This document shows positions 1-8,111 of a stretch of 64,000 nt of DNA, one piece after another (position 1 is the stretch's first letter; the number at the start of each line of letters is the position of its first letter). The notes beneath the pieces were generated by a model. It was given only the letters and a program-made list of their open reading frames with translations. It ran no database searches and was not told where the DNA came from. A program made the translations under genes and the position numbers. This DNA comes from an uncultured Eubacteriales bacterium (GTDB lineage Bacteria; Bacillota; Clostridia; Lachnospirales; Lachnospiraceae): the NCBI GenBank assembly GCA_900539455.1, contig UQCD01000004.1:70146-134145 (forward strand), given 5' to 3'.

Positions 1-401
1 TTAAAGCCTAACTCCTTAGCTTTAGCCACAATGGCTAATATTCCCCCTATTTTTTTCACATCACCGTTTAGGCTTAGCTCTCCCACAATTAAGGTATCCT
101 CTAAGGTTCTTGTATTTACCACCTTAAGACACCTTAATATACCAATAGCTATAGCCAAATCAAAATAATTGCCTGTTTTTCTTACATCAATAGGAGTTAG
201 ATTTATTGTAATTCTTTTAGGGGGCAATATTATATTTTGATTTTTTATAGCTGTCCTTACCCTTTCTCTGGACTCTCTGACCTCAGAGTTTAATAAACCT
301 ACCATATCAAAGCTTGGCAGGCCGTCACTTATATCTACCTCTACATTTATTTTAAGCATTTCCACACCTAAAAAGGAGGCACTATTAATTTTACAAAACA
401 T
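1..401 (-). CDS. ComM/YifB-family Mg-chelatase-like ATPase, N-terminal part (cut by window edge)
   Basis: Only the first 133 codons are in the window; the gene runs off the left edge. The start ATG (399-401) gives MFCKINSASFLGVEMLKI, which matches the usual start of YifB/ComM proteins. It is followed by VEVDISDGLPSFDMVG, a segment with VRESRERVRTAI, then PPKRITINLTPIDVRKTG and FDLAIAIGIL, all typical of the family's N-terminal S5-like fold. ComM homologues are AAA+ proteins; Gram-negative ComM is a branch-migration helicase used in natural transformation, while the Firmicute protein is poorly studied. The P-loop lies outside the window, so ATPase integrity cannot be judged. No strong ribosome site precedes the ATG. 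Confidence 0.85.
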   Translation of the reverse strand, partial: MFCKINSASFLGVEMLKINVEVDISDGLPSFDMVGLLNSEVRESRERVRTAIKNQNIILPPKRITINLTPIDVRKTGNYFDLAIAIGILRCLKVVNTRTLEDTLIVGELSLNGDVKKIGGILAIVAKAKELGF

Positions 402-487
402 ATAAAGCTCTATGGGAAAATTCATAGAAACATAGAATATTATAAGGTTTTAAGATACCTTGATATTACCAGATATTTCTAAAAAAC

Positions 488-1417
488 TCAAGCTATTTTT
501 AAAAACACAATTATAAGCGGAATAGTGACTAAGGACATTATTGTAGATAAAAATACTGTTTTAGCTGCCAGCTTTTCATCTCCATTATATTCTATCGAAA
601 ACATAATTGCATTTGTAGCAGCAGGCATTAATAAAAGCAGCATAATCACATTAAATAAAACGCTGTCCTTTACAAAATATTTAACTGTAGGATAAATAAT
701 TATTGGTATGATTATCTGTTTTATTAAGGAAAAAATATATACTCTTCCATCGTTAAATATCTGCTTTAATGGCATTGACGCCAGCGTTGCTCCCATTAAC
801 AGCATGGCAAGTGGTGTGGTGGTATTTCCCAGCTTTTTTACTGCTTCTTCTACCACTACAGGAAAATGCCAGTTGAAGAAATATATAAATAATGCTAATA
901 CAGAAAAAAGCATCCCTGGGGAAAATATCTTTGCAAGGCTTATTTTTCCATTAGCTCCACCACCTGTTCTTAAAAACAGCACTCCTATTGTAAATGAGGT
1001 TACATTAAACACAATATTTACAATAGCTGTATAAAAAACTCCAAGCGAGCCACATATGGCACTTACAACTGGAAAACCTATAAAGCCTATATTTGAATAG
1101 GTCATCATAAAAGCAAATAATCCCTGCTTTTTATTATCAGCCTTAATTAATTTAGCAACAATCAGCCCGATAATAGGCATTACTAAATAAAATCCTACAG
1201 CTATTATAAAAATTGTTTTTATGTTATTGCCACTAGGTCTTTCCTTTAAATTTAAAACAGCGCTTACAATAAGTGCCGGCATAGATACATGTAAAATAAG
1301 CTTTGTAAGTTTCTGGTTAAAGCCTTTATCAAAAACTCCAACCTTAAAAAGTATAAAGCCTATAACTATTATAATAAAAAGTTCTGCCATTACATTTAAA
1401 ATTATCTGTATATCCAT
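488..1417 (-). CDS. AEC-family (auxin efflux carrier-like) permease
   Basis: A 309-residue, strongly hydrophobic protein with about ten predicted membrane spans and the usual AEC arrangement of two five-helix halves. The second half has NTTTPLAMLLMGATLASMP, a recognisable AEC motif. Members export or import small organic acids (malate, other carboxylates) or amino-acid-like compounds in bacteria; the substrate here cannot be read from sequence. I chose the ATG at 1415-1417 because AAAGGA lies about eight bases upstream; an in-frame ATG nine codons earlier lacks such a site. It stands between the ComM-like gene and sigK with no clear operon partner. Confidence 0.85.
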   Translation of the reverse strand: MDIQIILNVMAELFIIIVIGFILFKVGVFDKGFNQKLTKLILHVSMPALIVSAVLNLKERPSGNNIKTIFIIAVGFYLVMPIIGLIVAKLIKADNKKQGLFAFMMTYSNIGFIGFPVVSAICGSLGVFYTAIVNIVFNVTSFTIGVLFLRTGGGANGKISLAKIFSPGMLFSVLALFIYFFNWHFPVVVEEAVKKLGNTTTPLAMLLMGATLASMPLKQIFNDGRVYIFSLIKQIIIPIIIYPTVKYFVKDSVLFNVIMLLLLMPAATNAIMFSIEYNGDEKLAAKTVFLSTIMSLVTIPLIIVFLKIA

Positions 1418-1480
1418 AAATTGTGTTCCTTTCACTAAGCACAAGCTTAATTTTTGCTTAATGAATTATATACTTATTAA

Positions 1481-2119
1481 TTATTTAAAGTCAATGTGGT
1501 TCTCTATGTATTTTTTTAATTTCTCTAATGCCTTTTTCTCAATTCTGCTTACATAGCTTCTGGATATATTCATTTCTGCAGCTAATTCCCTTTGGGTTAC
1601 AGGCTTTTCTCCTAATATTCCATATCTCCTTCGTATAATTTCCCTCTCCCTTGAATTTAATATATCCTGATAGCCATTAAATATTTCTAATATTTTATTA
1701 TTAGTATCTCCTATTTCAATAATATCCTCGTCCTCACACATAATTATATCTAACAGATTTATTACATTTCCCTCTTTATCTGTTCCTATAGGCTCGTAAA
1801 TACTTACCTCCCTGTTTTTCTTTTTTTCACTTCTTAAAAACATTAATATTTCATTTTCTATACATCTGCTGGCATAGGTTACAAGCTTGTTGCCCTTTGA
1901 CTCCTTATAGGTGTTTACTGCCTTTATCAAACCTATTGTTCCTATAGACAGCATATCCTCCATTTCCTTTTCACACCCTAAATATTTTTTTGCAATATGG
2001 GCAACCAACCTTAAATTATGCTCTACCAAAACATTTCTAGCCTTTTCATTGCCTTCTTTTAATTCCTTTAGCCAAAAACTTTCCTCCTCCTTAGTTAAAG
2101 GTTCTTTAAATGCAACCAA
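1481..2119 (-). CDS. sigK: Sporulation sigma factor SigK
   Basis: A 212-residue sigma-70-type factor directing late mother-cell transcription in spore formers. Seen in sequence: EPLTKEEESFWL near the N terminus; region 2 with HNLRLVAHIAKKYLG, SIGTIGLIKAVNTY and TYASRCIENEILMFLRS; the linker EVSIYEPIGTDKEGN typical of SigK/SigE; and the region 4 helix-turn-helix TQRELAAEMNISRSYVSRIE. I chose the TTG at 2117-2119 because GAGGTG (2127-2132 on the complement) lies seven bases upstream; another TTG five codons earlier has no such site, and a stop lies two codons above that. No room remains for the roughly 20-residue pro-sequence of Bacillus SigK, and no skin-like element interrupts the gene. Confidence 0.88.
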   Translation of the reverse strand: MVAFKEPLTKEEESFWLKELKEGNEKARNVLVEHNLRLVAHIAKKYLGCEKEMEDMLSIGTIGLIKAVNTYKESKGNKLVTYASRCIENEILMFLRSEKKKNREVSIYEPIGTDKEGNVINLLDIIMCEDEDIIEIGDTNNKILEIFNGYQDILNSREREIIRRRYGILGEKPVTQRELAAEMNISRSYVSRIEKKALEKLKKYIENHIDFK

Positions 2120-2140
2120 AGAAAAGCACCTCAAGCATCA

Positions 2141-2161
2141 TTTATACATTTTATGTATAAA
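2141..2161. promoter_or_regulatory. Perfect palindrome upstream of sigK
   Basis: Two perfect 9-base arms (TTTATACAT and ATGTATAAA) flank a 3-base spacer, immediately upstream of the sigK ribosome site and between sigK and the U32 gene. There is no T-run suited to a terminator, so an operator or a small mRNA hairpin is more likely. Its function is inferred, not known. Confidence 0.4.
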
Positions 2162-2194
2162 CAACGCCCAAAGTGCCTTTCCAAGAAAAATTAT

Positions 2195-3421
2195 TTAGTC
2201 TGCCTTTTGTCTGATTATATCGTACCTGTCTAATTCCATGCCAAAATCCACATATAGAATTTGCTTTGGATGAGGTGCGCTTTCCATTGAATTGCCCTCT
2301 TCATCAGTAATATTTAATACCTTTGTAATAATATTTCTTCCGTCAGGCTTCATTATTTCAACCTCGTCGCCTACGAGGAATTTATTTTTCTGTTCTATTT
2401 TGTACATACCATTCTTACAATCAGTAATTGTTCCAAGATAAATATATTCCTTACAGTAGGTATTGCTCTCATATATCTGGGTATTTTCGTCCGGCTTTCC
2501 AAAGAAAAATCCTGTAGTATACTGTCTGTAGGTGCATTTTGCTATTTCCTGCTTGTAGAAAGGTATTCTTTCTTTATATAAATTAATGTCCTTTCTATAA
2601 TCATTAATAGCCATTCTATAAGTTCTTGCCACAGTAGCAACATATAAGGCTGTTTTCATTCTGCCTTCGATTTTAAAGCTGTCAATTCCAGACTCCATAA
2701 GCTCCGGAATATATTCTATCATACATAAATCTTTAGAATTAAAAATATATGTTCCTCTTTCATTTTCATAAACCGGCATATATTCACCCGGTCTTGACTC
2801 CTCTACAACAGCATATTTCCATCTGCAAGGATGTGTGCAGGCACCTCTATTAGCATCTCTTCCAGCCATAAAATTACTAAGCAGGCATCTTCCTGAGTAG
2901 GATATACACATTGCTCCGTGAATAAAGGTTTCTATTTCTAAATCCTCAGGAATGTTATTTCTGATTTCCTTTATTTCTCTTAAAGAAAGCTCTCTGGCTG
3001 AAACAACTCTTTTTGCTCCTAATTTATGCCAGAAGTTGTAGGTTCCATAGTTTGTATTATTTGCCTGTGTGCTAATATGAAGCTCCATATCCGGTAACTC
3101 CTCTTTAGCAATAGTGAATATTGCAGGGTCAGCAATAATAAGGGCATCTGGCTTTACATCCTTTAACTCTCTAAAATATTCTCTTACCTGTGGCAAATCG
3201 TTGTTATGTGCCAATATATTAGCTGTTACATACACCTTTACATCATGTGCATGAGCAAATTCTATTCCCTCTTTCATTTCCTCTAAGGAAAAATTCTTTG
3301 CCTTTGCTCTAAGTCCAAAGGCTTCCCCACCTATATATACTGCATCAGCACCATATATAACTGCAATTTTTAATACTTCTAAATTATTTGCTGGTATTAG
3401 CAGTTCTGGTCTACTATACAT
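2195..3421 (-). CDS. U32-family protein, TrhP-like (wobble uridine hydroxylation)
   Basis: A 408-residue U32 'peptidase' family protein. The N-terminal TIM-barrel part begins RPELLIPANNLEVLKIAV and contains the family signature region ETFIHGAMCISYSGRCLLS near residue 170, with the cysteines expected for an iron-sulfur site; a C-terminal beta-barrel region follows. In E. coli (TrhP) and Bacillus (YrrN/YrrO) such proteins make 5-hydroxyuridine at tRNA position 34. The adjacent upstream gene is a YrrM/TrmR-like methyltransferase, which methylates that product, and this supports the call. AGGAGG precedes the ATG. Bacillus has two U32 genes here; this window has one. A protease role, as in the older family name, is less likely. 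Confidence 0.88.
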   Translation of the reverse strand: MYSRPELLIPANNLEVLKIAVIYGADAVYIGGEAFGLRAKAKNFSLEEMKEGIEFAHAHDVKVYVTANILAHNNDLPQVREYFRELKDVKPDALIIADPAIFTIAKEELPDMELHISTQANNTNYGTYNFWHKLGAKRVVSARELSLREIKEIRNNIPEDLEIETFIHGAMCISYSGRCLLSNFMAGRDANRGACTHPCRWKYAVVEESRPGEYMPVYENERGTYIFNSKDLCMIEYIPELMESGIDSFKIEGRMKTALYVATVARTYRMAINDYRKDINLYKERIPFYKQEIAKCTYRQYTTGFFFGKPDENTQIYESNTYCKEYIYLGTITDCKNGMYKIEQKNKFLVGDEVEIMKPDGRNIITKVLNITDEEGNSMESAPHPKQILYVDFGMELDRYDIIRQKAD

Positions 3422-3429
3422 ATTTCCTC

Positions 3430-4071
3430 CTAATGCTTAACACTAAGTGTAATTCCATCTCCTATAGGTATTACGCTGGTTGTAAGCTGCTCGTTGTTTT
3501 TAACTTCATATAAAAATTCACGAATTCTTTTGTGAATAGTTCTGTTTCTTCTTGTTACTGTGAATTTTGACTCTACTAAATCTCCCTCCTGCAGCACATT
3601 GTCAGCAATTAATATGCCACCCTTATTCATAACCTCTAAAACAGGTGGCAGAAAGTTGATATACTGTGCCTTTGCTGCATCCATAAATACAAAATCAAAA
3701 CCCTTTTCCAGCTTTGGTACTTCTTCTAGGGCATCACCAAATATAAGGTTAATATCAGCTTTTCTAACTGACCTATTTATATATTCTGTTGCTATAGGTA
3801 TTCTTTTATCGTAATTTTCTATAGTTGTTATTTTACAGTCCTTTGGCATATATTCACTCATAAGAATTGCCGAATATCCTATGGCACAGCCAAGCTCTAA
3901 GATTCTCTTTGGCTGTTTTATTTCAACCATAGTTCTCAAAAAGCCTTCCATTTCCTTTCGGATAATCGGCACATTTGTTTCCTTTGCAAACCTCTCCATT
4001 TCTTCAAGTAATGGAGTATTGGTTTTTTCAAGTGAGTGAATATATGATACTATTCTTTCATTGACAATCAT
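3430..4071 (-). CDS. trmR: tRNA 5-hydroxyuridine methyltransferase, TrmR/YrrM-like
   Basis: A 213-residue class I SAM-dependent O-methyltransferase of the COMT/YrrM group. Visible motifs are ILELGCAIGYSAILMSEY (SAM motif I), ITTIENYDKR (acidic residue binding the ribose), FDFVFMDAAKAQYINFL (metal-binding aspartate region) and GGILIADNVLQEG. Bacillus YrrM (TrmR) methylates 5-hydroxyuridine to 5-methoxyuridine at the tRNA wobble base; here it sits directly upstream of the U32 gene expected to supply that substrate. I chose the ATG at 4069-4071 because AGAGGA lies seven bases upstream; it begins just after the stop of the MltG-like gene, so the two are likely co-translated. Confidence 0.88.
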   Translation of the reverse strand: MIVNERIVSYIHSLEKTNTPLLEEMERFAKETNVPIIRKEMEGFLRTMVEIKQPKRILELGCAIGYSAILMSEYMPKDCKITTIENYDKRIPIATEYINRSVRKADINLIFGDALEEVPKLEKGFDFVFMDAAKAQYINFLPPVLEVMNKGGILIADNVLQEGDLVESKFTVTRRNRTIHKRIREFLYEVKNNEQLTTSVIPIGDGITLSVKH

Positions 4072-4072
4072 A

Positions 4073-4450
4073 TTATTCCTCTTGATCCTTTGTAACACCA
4101 CTTAAAATTTCTATTATTTCTTTTGGGTTTTCCTCAGTATTTAAAGCATACTTACCAGGAACTATATCTGCTTCATACAACATAACCTGTATTACAAAAG
4201 CATATGAATTTTCAATAAGACCATTCTTTTTTAAAATATCTCCTACTTCCTTTGAGGAGGCATCCTTTGGAATAGTCACCTGTATTTCAGTACCATTTCC
4301 TTTAGCTACCATTCCATTTTCACTAAAAATAAGCTCTCCAAAAGAAAATGCTCCACTAAGAATGACATATATTCCTACCGCCACCAGCATATATACAACT
4401 ATTTTTATAGATGTACTAAGTATGGCAGATGATGTCTTTTTAAGATTCAT
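4073..4450 (-). CDS. MltG/YceG-like membrane protein lacking the catalytic domain
   Basis: A short protein of 125 residues with one membrane span near residues 13-35 and then a segment resembling the LysM-like part of endolytic transglycosylase MltG: VTIPKDASSKEVGDILKKNG, then IVPGKYALNTEENPKEIIEIL. Full MltG proteins are about 330-380 residues and carry a catalytic glutamate in a C-terminal domain that is absent here; the stop lies cleanly before the TrmR gene. The position matches Bacillus yrrL, a full-length MltG homologue. It may be a reduced regulator or a scaffold for wall synthesis. The start at 4450 was chosen for GGAG eight bases upstream. Confidence 0.75.
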   Translation of the reverse strand: MNLKKTSSAILSTSIKIVVYMLVAVGIYVILSGAFSFGELIFSENGMVAKGNGTEIQVTIPKDASSKEVGDILKKNGLIENSYAFVIQVMLYEADIVPGKYALNTEENPKEIIEILSGVTKDQEE

Positions 4451-4475
4451 AGTATATCTCCAATTCACTTATATT

Positions 4476-4811
4476 TTATAGAAAATCCAAATCCAGCTGT
4501 AAACCGCCTGTTATAATGCTATTTACATTTTGAATCATCTTGCAGACCTCAAGCTCGGCATTTAAGTATCCAGCAGCAACAGTATTGTTCAAAATATCTG
4601 CATACTGGCTTGTAAGTAAATCAGATATTTCTCTTCCACTTTGACCGCCATATGAGGCATCTACCCTGGTTTTTCTAAATGTCCTGACTCTGTCCTGTAA
4701 TTCAGGGTCTTCCTTTAAGCATTGTCTGTAATGCTCATAGTTTTTGTATTCTTCACTATCTAATATAGTTCTTATAAGCTCTTCTGCTTTGATTTTTACA
4801 TTATCGTTCAT
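4476..4811 (-). CDS. YlbF/YmcA-family protein
   Basis: A 111-residue, mostly helical protein of the YlbF/YmcA (DUF964) family: KAEELIRTILDSEEYKNYEHY, ending with a conserved helix containing LNAELEVCKMIQNVNSII. In Bacillus, YlbF, YmcA and YaaT form the Y-complex, which binds RNase Y and alters mRNA maturation, competence, biofilm and sporulation. Here the gene starts ten bases after the RNase J stop, so a link to RNA decay is supported by position too. GAGGCG precedes the chosen ATG (4809-4811). Whether it partners with RNase J or with RNase Y elsewhere cannot be told. Confidence 0.82.
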   Translation of the reverse strand: MNDNVKIKAEELIRTILDSEEYKNYEHYRQCLKEDPELQDRVRTFRKTRVDASYGGQSGREISDLLTSQYADILNNTVAAGYLNAELEVCKMIQNVNSIITGGLQLDLDFL

Positions 4812-4821
4812 TATTACGCCT

Positions 4822-6495
4822 CTATTCAACTTCCATAATAATTGGTAAAATCATTGGATTTCTCTTAATCTTTTTCCACAGATAATCGCTAAGGGTTTCC
4901 TTAACTATCATCTTGATTTTTTCCCAATCAGCAATGTTATTTTCAATACAATCTATAACAGCATCATTAACAATATGTCTGGCATCCTCTAATAAATTCT
5001 CTGCTTCCCTGACATAAACAAAGCCTCTGGATACTATGTCTGGACCTGCTAAAAGCTGATTGCTGTACTTTTCAAATGTCATTACCACAATTATAATACC
5101 ATTTTCTGCAAGGTTTTGTCTATCTCTAAGTACAATATTTCCTACATCGCCAACACCAAGACCATCTACTAAAACGCTACCAGCCTGTACTCTTTCATTA
5201 ACATAGCCTTCCTTGCTGCTTAATTCAAGCACATCACCTGAGGACAATATAAATATATGGTCCTTATCAATTCCCATTGATTCTGCTAAGGCAGCATGAG
5301 TTTTTAAATGTCTGTATTCACCATGTAGTGGTATAGCATATTTTGGCTTAACCAAAGAATAGATAAGCTTGATTTCCTCCTGGCAGGCATGACCTGATAC
5401 ATGAGTATCCTGAAAAATAACATTAGCTCCCTGCATTGATAATTCATTAATTACCTTTGATACAGCCTTTTCATTACCAGGGATAGGTGATGAGCTAAAT
5501 ACAACTGTATCTCCCGGCTTTATAGTTACCTTTTTGTGAAGTGATGCAGCCATTCTTGAAAGTGCAGCCATTGACTCACCCTGACTACCTGTAGTAATAA
5601 GTACCAGCTGGCTGTCAGTATAATTTTTCATTTCTTCTATATCGATAATAGTATTTTCAGGCACCTGTAAATACTCTAATTCTCTTGCCGTATTAATAAT
5701 ATTTACCATACTGCGGCCTTCAATAATTACTTTTCTGCCATATTTGTTAGCTGAATTAATAATCTGCTGAACTCTGTCTACATTAGATGCAAAGGTTGCA
5801 ATAATAATTCTTCTGGTTGCATTTTCAGCAAATATATGGTCAATAGTCCTGCCAACAGTTCTTTCAGAGCTTGTAAAGCCTGGCTTAATAACATTGGTAC
5901 TATCTGCCATAAGAGCAAGCACACCCTTTTTACCCAGCTCACCAAATCTGGTAAGGTCGGTTGTATCACCATATACTGGTGTGTAATCAATCTTAAAATC
6001 TCCTGTGTGTACAATTACACCTGCCGGAGTAAATATAGCAAGTCCAGCCGCATCAGCAATACTGTGATTTACCTTGATAAACTCTATTCTAAAGCAGCCT
6101 AAATTAATAGACTGACCATGCTTAACAACCTTTTTCTTTACAGATTTTTCAAGACCATGCTCCTTAAGCTTTCCCTCTATAATTCCTAAAGTAAGCTTTG
6201 TTGCATAAATTGGAGCATCTACCTCTTTTAAAACATACGGCAAAGCACCAATGTGGTCCTCATGTCCATGAGTAATAACAAAACCCTTAACCTTACTTGC
6301 ATTTTCCTTTAAGTATGTTATATCAGGAATTACTAAATCAATACCTAACATATCATCATCCGGGAATGACAAGCCACAATCTACTACTATAATATTATCT
6401 TCATACTCGAATATTGTCATATTCATACCAATTTGTTCCAGACCACCAAGTGGTATTATTTTTATCTTCGCATTTTCATTTTCTTCAATTTTCAA
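4822..6495 (-). CDS. rnj: Ribonuclease J
   Basis: A 557-residue metallo-beta-lactamase/beta-CASP ribonuclease. Seen: IIPLGGLEQIGMNMTIFEYE, the metal motif THGHEDHIGALPYV near residue 75, a central beta-CASP region with TTGSQGESMAALSRMA, and the C-terminal HVSGHACQEEIKL and AIPLHGEYRHLKTHA segments. RNase J combines 5'-3' exonuclease and endonuclease activity in mRNA turnover and rRNA maturation. The TTG at 6493-6495 has an excellent GGAGGTG six bases upstream; in-frame ATGs at 6510 and 6552 are alternatives. It is followed closely by ylbF. Bacillus has two paralogues, J1 and J2; which one this matches is unclear. Confidence 0.93.
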   Translation of the reverse strand: MKIEENENAKIKIIPLGGLEQIGMNMTIFEYEDNIIVVDCGLSFPDDDMLGIDLVIPDITYLKENASKVKGFVITHGHEDHIGALPYVLKEVDAPIYATKLTLGIIEGKLKEHGLEKSVKKKVVKHGQSINLGCFRIEFIKVNHSIADAAGLAIFTPAGVIVHTGDFKIDYTPVYGDTTDLTRFGELGKKGVLALMADSTNVIKPGFTSSERTVGRTIDHIFAENATRRIIIATFASNVDRVQQIINSANKYGRKVIIEGRSMVNIINTARELEYLQVPENTIIDIEEMKNYTDSQLVLITTGSQGESMAALSRMAASLHKKVTIKPGDTVVFSSSPIPGNEKAVSKVINELSMQGANVIFQDTHVSGHACQEEIKLIYSLVKPKYAIPLHGEYRHLKTHAALAESMGIDKDHIFILSSGDVLELSSKEGYVNERVQAGSVLVDGLGVGDVGNIVLRDRQNLAENGIIIVVMTFEKYSNQLLAGPDIVSRGFVYVREAENLLEDARHIVNDAVIDCIENNIADWEKIKMIVKETLSDYLWKKIKRNPMILPIIMEVE

Positions 6496-6592
6496 AACAC
6501 GCACCTCCATATTTTCTGACTCTGTATACAGTAATCCTGTTTTAGAAAGCATTTCTTTTCTTATTAATCAAAACAAACATCACTATATTTTA

Positions 6593-7039
6593 TTAATTTT
6601 TATGTTTTTCTTTACATTTATTGCAATAACCATAAAACTTCACCTCATGGTTTACAATTTCAAAGCCTGTTTTTTTAGCTATAGCACTTTCTAGGTTTTC
6701 TAATAAATCATCCTCAAAGGACTCTACATTACCACAACCCAGGCATATAATGTGGTGATGATGATGTGCCCTGCCTCTATCCCTTTCAGCCATTTCATAT
6801 CTGACAATTCCGTCAACTAAAACCACCTTTTCAACCAGTTCTAACTGACATAAAAGCTGAATTGTTCTATATACTGTTGCAAGTCCAATTTCTGGATGCT
6901 CTTCTTTTACTATTTCATATATTTCTTCAGGTGTAAGATGTTCACCCTTATGCTTTGACAAAGCTTCCAGTAAAAGTACTCTTTGATTAGTAACCTTTAA
7001 GCCATGACTTTTTAATATTTCTTTAAAATTCTCGTACAT
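6593..7039 (-). CDS. Fur-family metal or peroxide regulator
   Basis: A 148-residue Fur-superfamily repressor. The N-terminal winged helix includes GLKVTNQRVLLLEAL and ATVYRTIQLLCQLELVEKV; the dimerisation half has the run AHHHHHIICLGCGNVESFED and a C-terminal CNKC pair, giving the two CxxC structural zinc motifs. Fur, PerR and Zur share this layout. The His run just before the first CxxC is normal for the family. PerR-type sensing would need specific His/Asp residues that I cannot settle by eye, so no subfamily is assigned. It lies upstream of rnj on the same strand, about 100 bases away. Confidence 0.9.
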   Translation of the reverse strand: MYENFKEILKSHGLKVTNQRVLLLEALSKHKGEHLTPEEIYEIVKEEHPEIGLATVYRTIQLLCQLELVEKVVLVDGIVRYEMAERDRGRAHHHHHIICLGCGNVESFEDDLLENLESAIAKKTGFEIVNHEVKFYGYCNKCKEKHKN

Positions 7040-7053
7040 AATATTCCATTCAA

Positions 7054-7317
7054 TTATTTTTCAAAATCTATATCATCCAATAATTCCTCAAAGACCTTTG
7101 ATACTGCATCTAGTGTAATATCATCCTCTACAAACTCATAAACAGCATCTGTTTCTTCGTCCCTTGATAAATCCTTAAGAATATACGCATCTGTTTCTTC
7201 TTCGTCATCATTTTCAGTAACCAGAAGATAATTAACACCGTTCACTCTTGTCTGTTCAAGTACAAAAAATTCTACTTCTTCACCTGTATCAGGTACTATC
7301 ATCTTAATTTTTTCCAT
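7054..7317 (-). CDS. DUF1292 protein (YrzB-like)
   Basis: An acidic 87-residue protein of the DUF1292 family, with a beta-rich core (VPDTGEEVEFFVLEQTRVNG, YLLVTENDDEEE) and an acidic tail. Function is unknown. The order ireB - yqgF - DUF1292 matches yrzL - yrrK - yrzB of Bacillus. The ATG at 7317 has AAAGGA six bases upstream; an ATG two codons earlier is possible. A second DUF1292 gene lies at 38.2 kb. Confidence 0.85.
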   Translation of the reverse strand: MEKIKMIVPDTGEEVEFFVLEQTRVNGVNYLLVTENDDEEETDAYILKDLSRDEETDAVYEFVEDDITLDAVSKVFEELLDDIDFEK

Positions 7318-7327
7318 ATACATTCCT

Positions 7328-7747
7328 TTACTTTCTACTGTCTAAATATCCTTGTAATATAAAAACAGCTGCAATACTGTCCACATATTTTCCTCTGTCC
7401 TCACGCCTGATTCCAGCCTCTATCATTGCCTTGTGTGCACTCACAGTCGTCAATCTCTCGTCCCACATAGTACATTTAAGAGAGGTTCTTCTTTCCACCA
7501 GCTCTTTAAATTCAAGTGATTTAGCTGCACGGTCACCTAAGGAATTATCCATATTTTTAGGCAACCCAAGCACAATTTCTGACACCTCATACTGTGCTGC
7601 CAGCTCCTCAATACGCGCTAATGTGCGCCGCAGTTTATTTTCAGACTCCCTTCGTATTATTTCAATGGGTTGTGCTGTTATTAAAAGTGGGTCTGAAATT
7701 GCTACACCTACAGTTTTTGAGCCGTAGTCTAAGCCCATTATTCTCAT
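7328..7747 (-). CDS. yqgF: YqgF/RuvX-type RNase H-fold nuclease
   Basis: A 139-residue protein beginning MRIMGLDYGSKTVGVAISDP, the classic YqgF start with the first catalytic aspartate. IVLGLPKNMDNSLGDRA and MWDERLTTVSAHKAM hold further active-site residues, and a C-terminal segment with DSIAAVFILQGYL completes the family pattern. YqgF acts in maturation of pre-16S rRNA 5' ends and was earlier proposed as a Holliday junction resolvase. GGAG six bases before ATG 7745-7747 decides the start. The gene follows ireB with a few bases between stop and start. Confidence 0.92.
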   Translation of the reverse strand: MRIMGLDYGSKTVGVAISDPLLITAQPIEIIRRESENKLRRTLARIEELAAQYEVSEIVLGLPKNMDNSLGDRAAKSLEFKELVERRTSLKCTMWDERLTTVSAHKAMIEAGIRREDRGKYVDSIAAVFILQGYLDSRK

Positions 7748-7758
7748 ATGTCTCTCCA

Positions 7759-8028
7759 TTACTTGTTATTCTTTAATTTGTTGTTGATGTAATATGTCAA
7801 TGATTCTTCTATAAGCTCATCACGCTCAACCTTCATAATAAGGCTTCGTGCATTATTATGACTTGTGATATAAGTCGGATCTCCTGACATAATATATCCG
7901 ACAATCTGATTTACAGGATTGTATCCTTTTTCCACTAAAGCATTGTAAACAACCTTTAAAACCTCTCCTACTTCAACCTTAGGCTCTTCAACTGTTTTAA
8001 AATATTGTGTACTACTAATAACGCTCAT
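7759..8028 (-). CDS. ireB: IreB-family regulatory phosphoprotein
   Basis: An 89-residue protein of the IreB (UPF0297, DUF965) family: TQYFKTVEEPKVEVGEVLKV, then LVEKGYNPVNQIVGYIMSGD and ITSHNNARSLIMKVERDEL, essentially the whole-family consensus. In Enterococcus, IreB is phosphorylated by the PASTA kinase IreK on N-terminal threonines and affects cephalosporin resistance; Thr residues are present early here (STQY). AGAGGTAG precedes the ATG. It heads the conserved ireB-yqgF-DUF1292 set. Confidence 0.92.
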   Translation of the reverse strand: MSVISSTQYFKTVEEPKVEVGEVLKVVYNALVEKGYNPVNQIVGYIMSGDPTYITSHNNARSLIMKVERDELIEESLTYYINNKLKNNK

Positions 8029-8111
8029 TGATGTCTACCTCTCTTTTTGCAATTTAATTAGTATGTCCTTTTAGCCACGCACAACTATACAGTGGTATTT
8101 TATACTAAAAT

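Noticed and set aside
708..1034. Plus-strand frame opposite the AEC permease
   Set aside because: Shadow of the permease; composition and start are not gene-like.
5778..6102. Two short frames, one on each strand, inside the RNase J gene
   Set aside because: Shadows of the rnj frame; RNase J is complete and its motifs run through this stretch.
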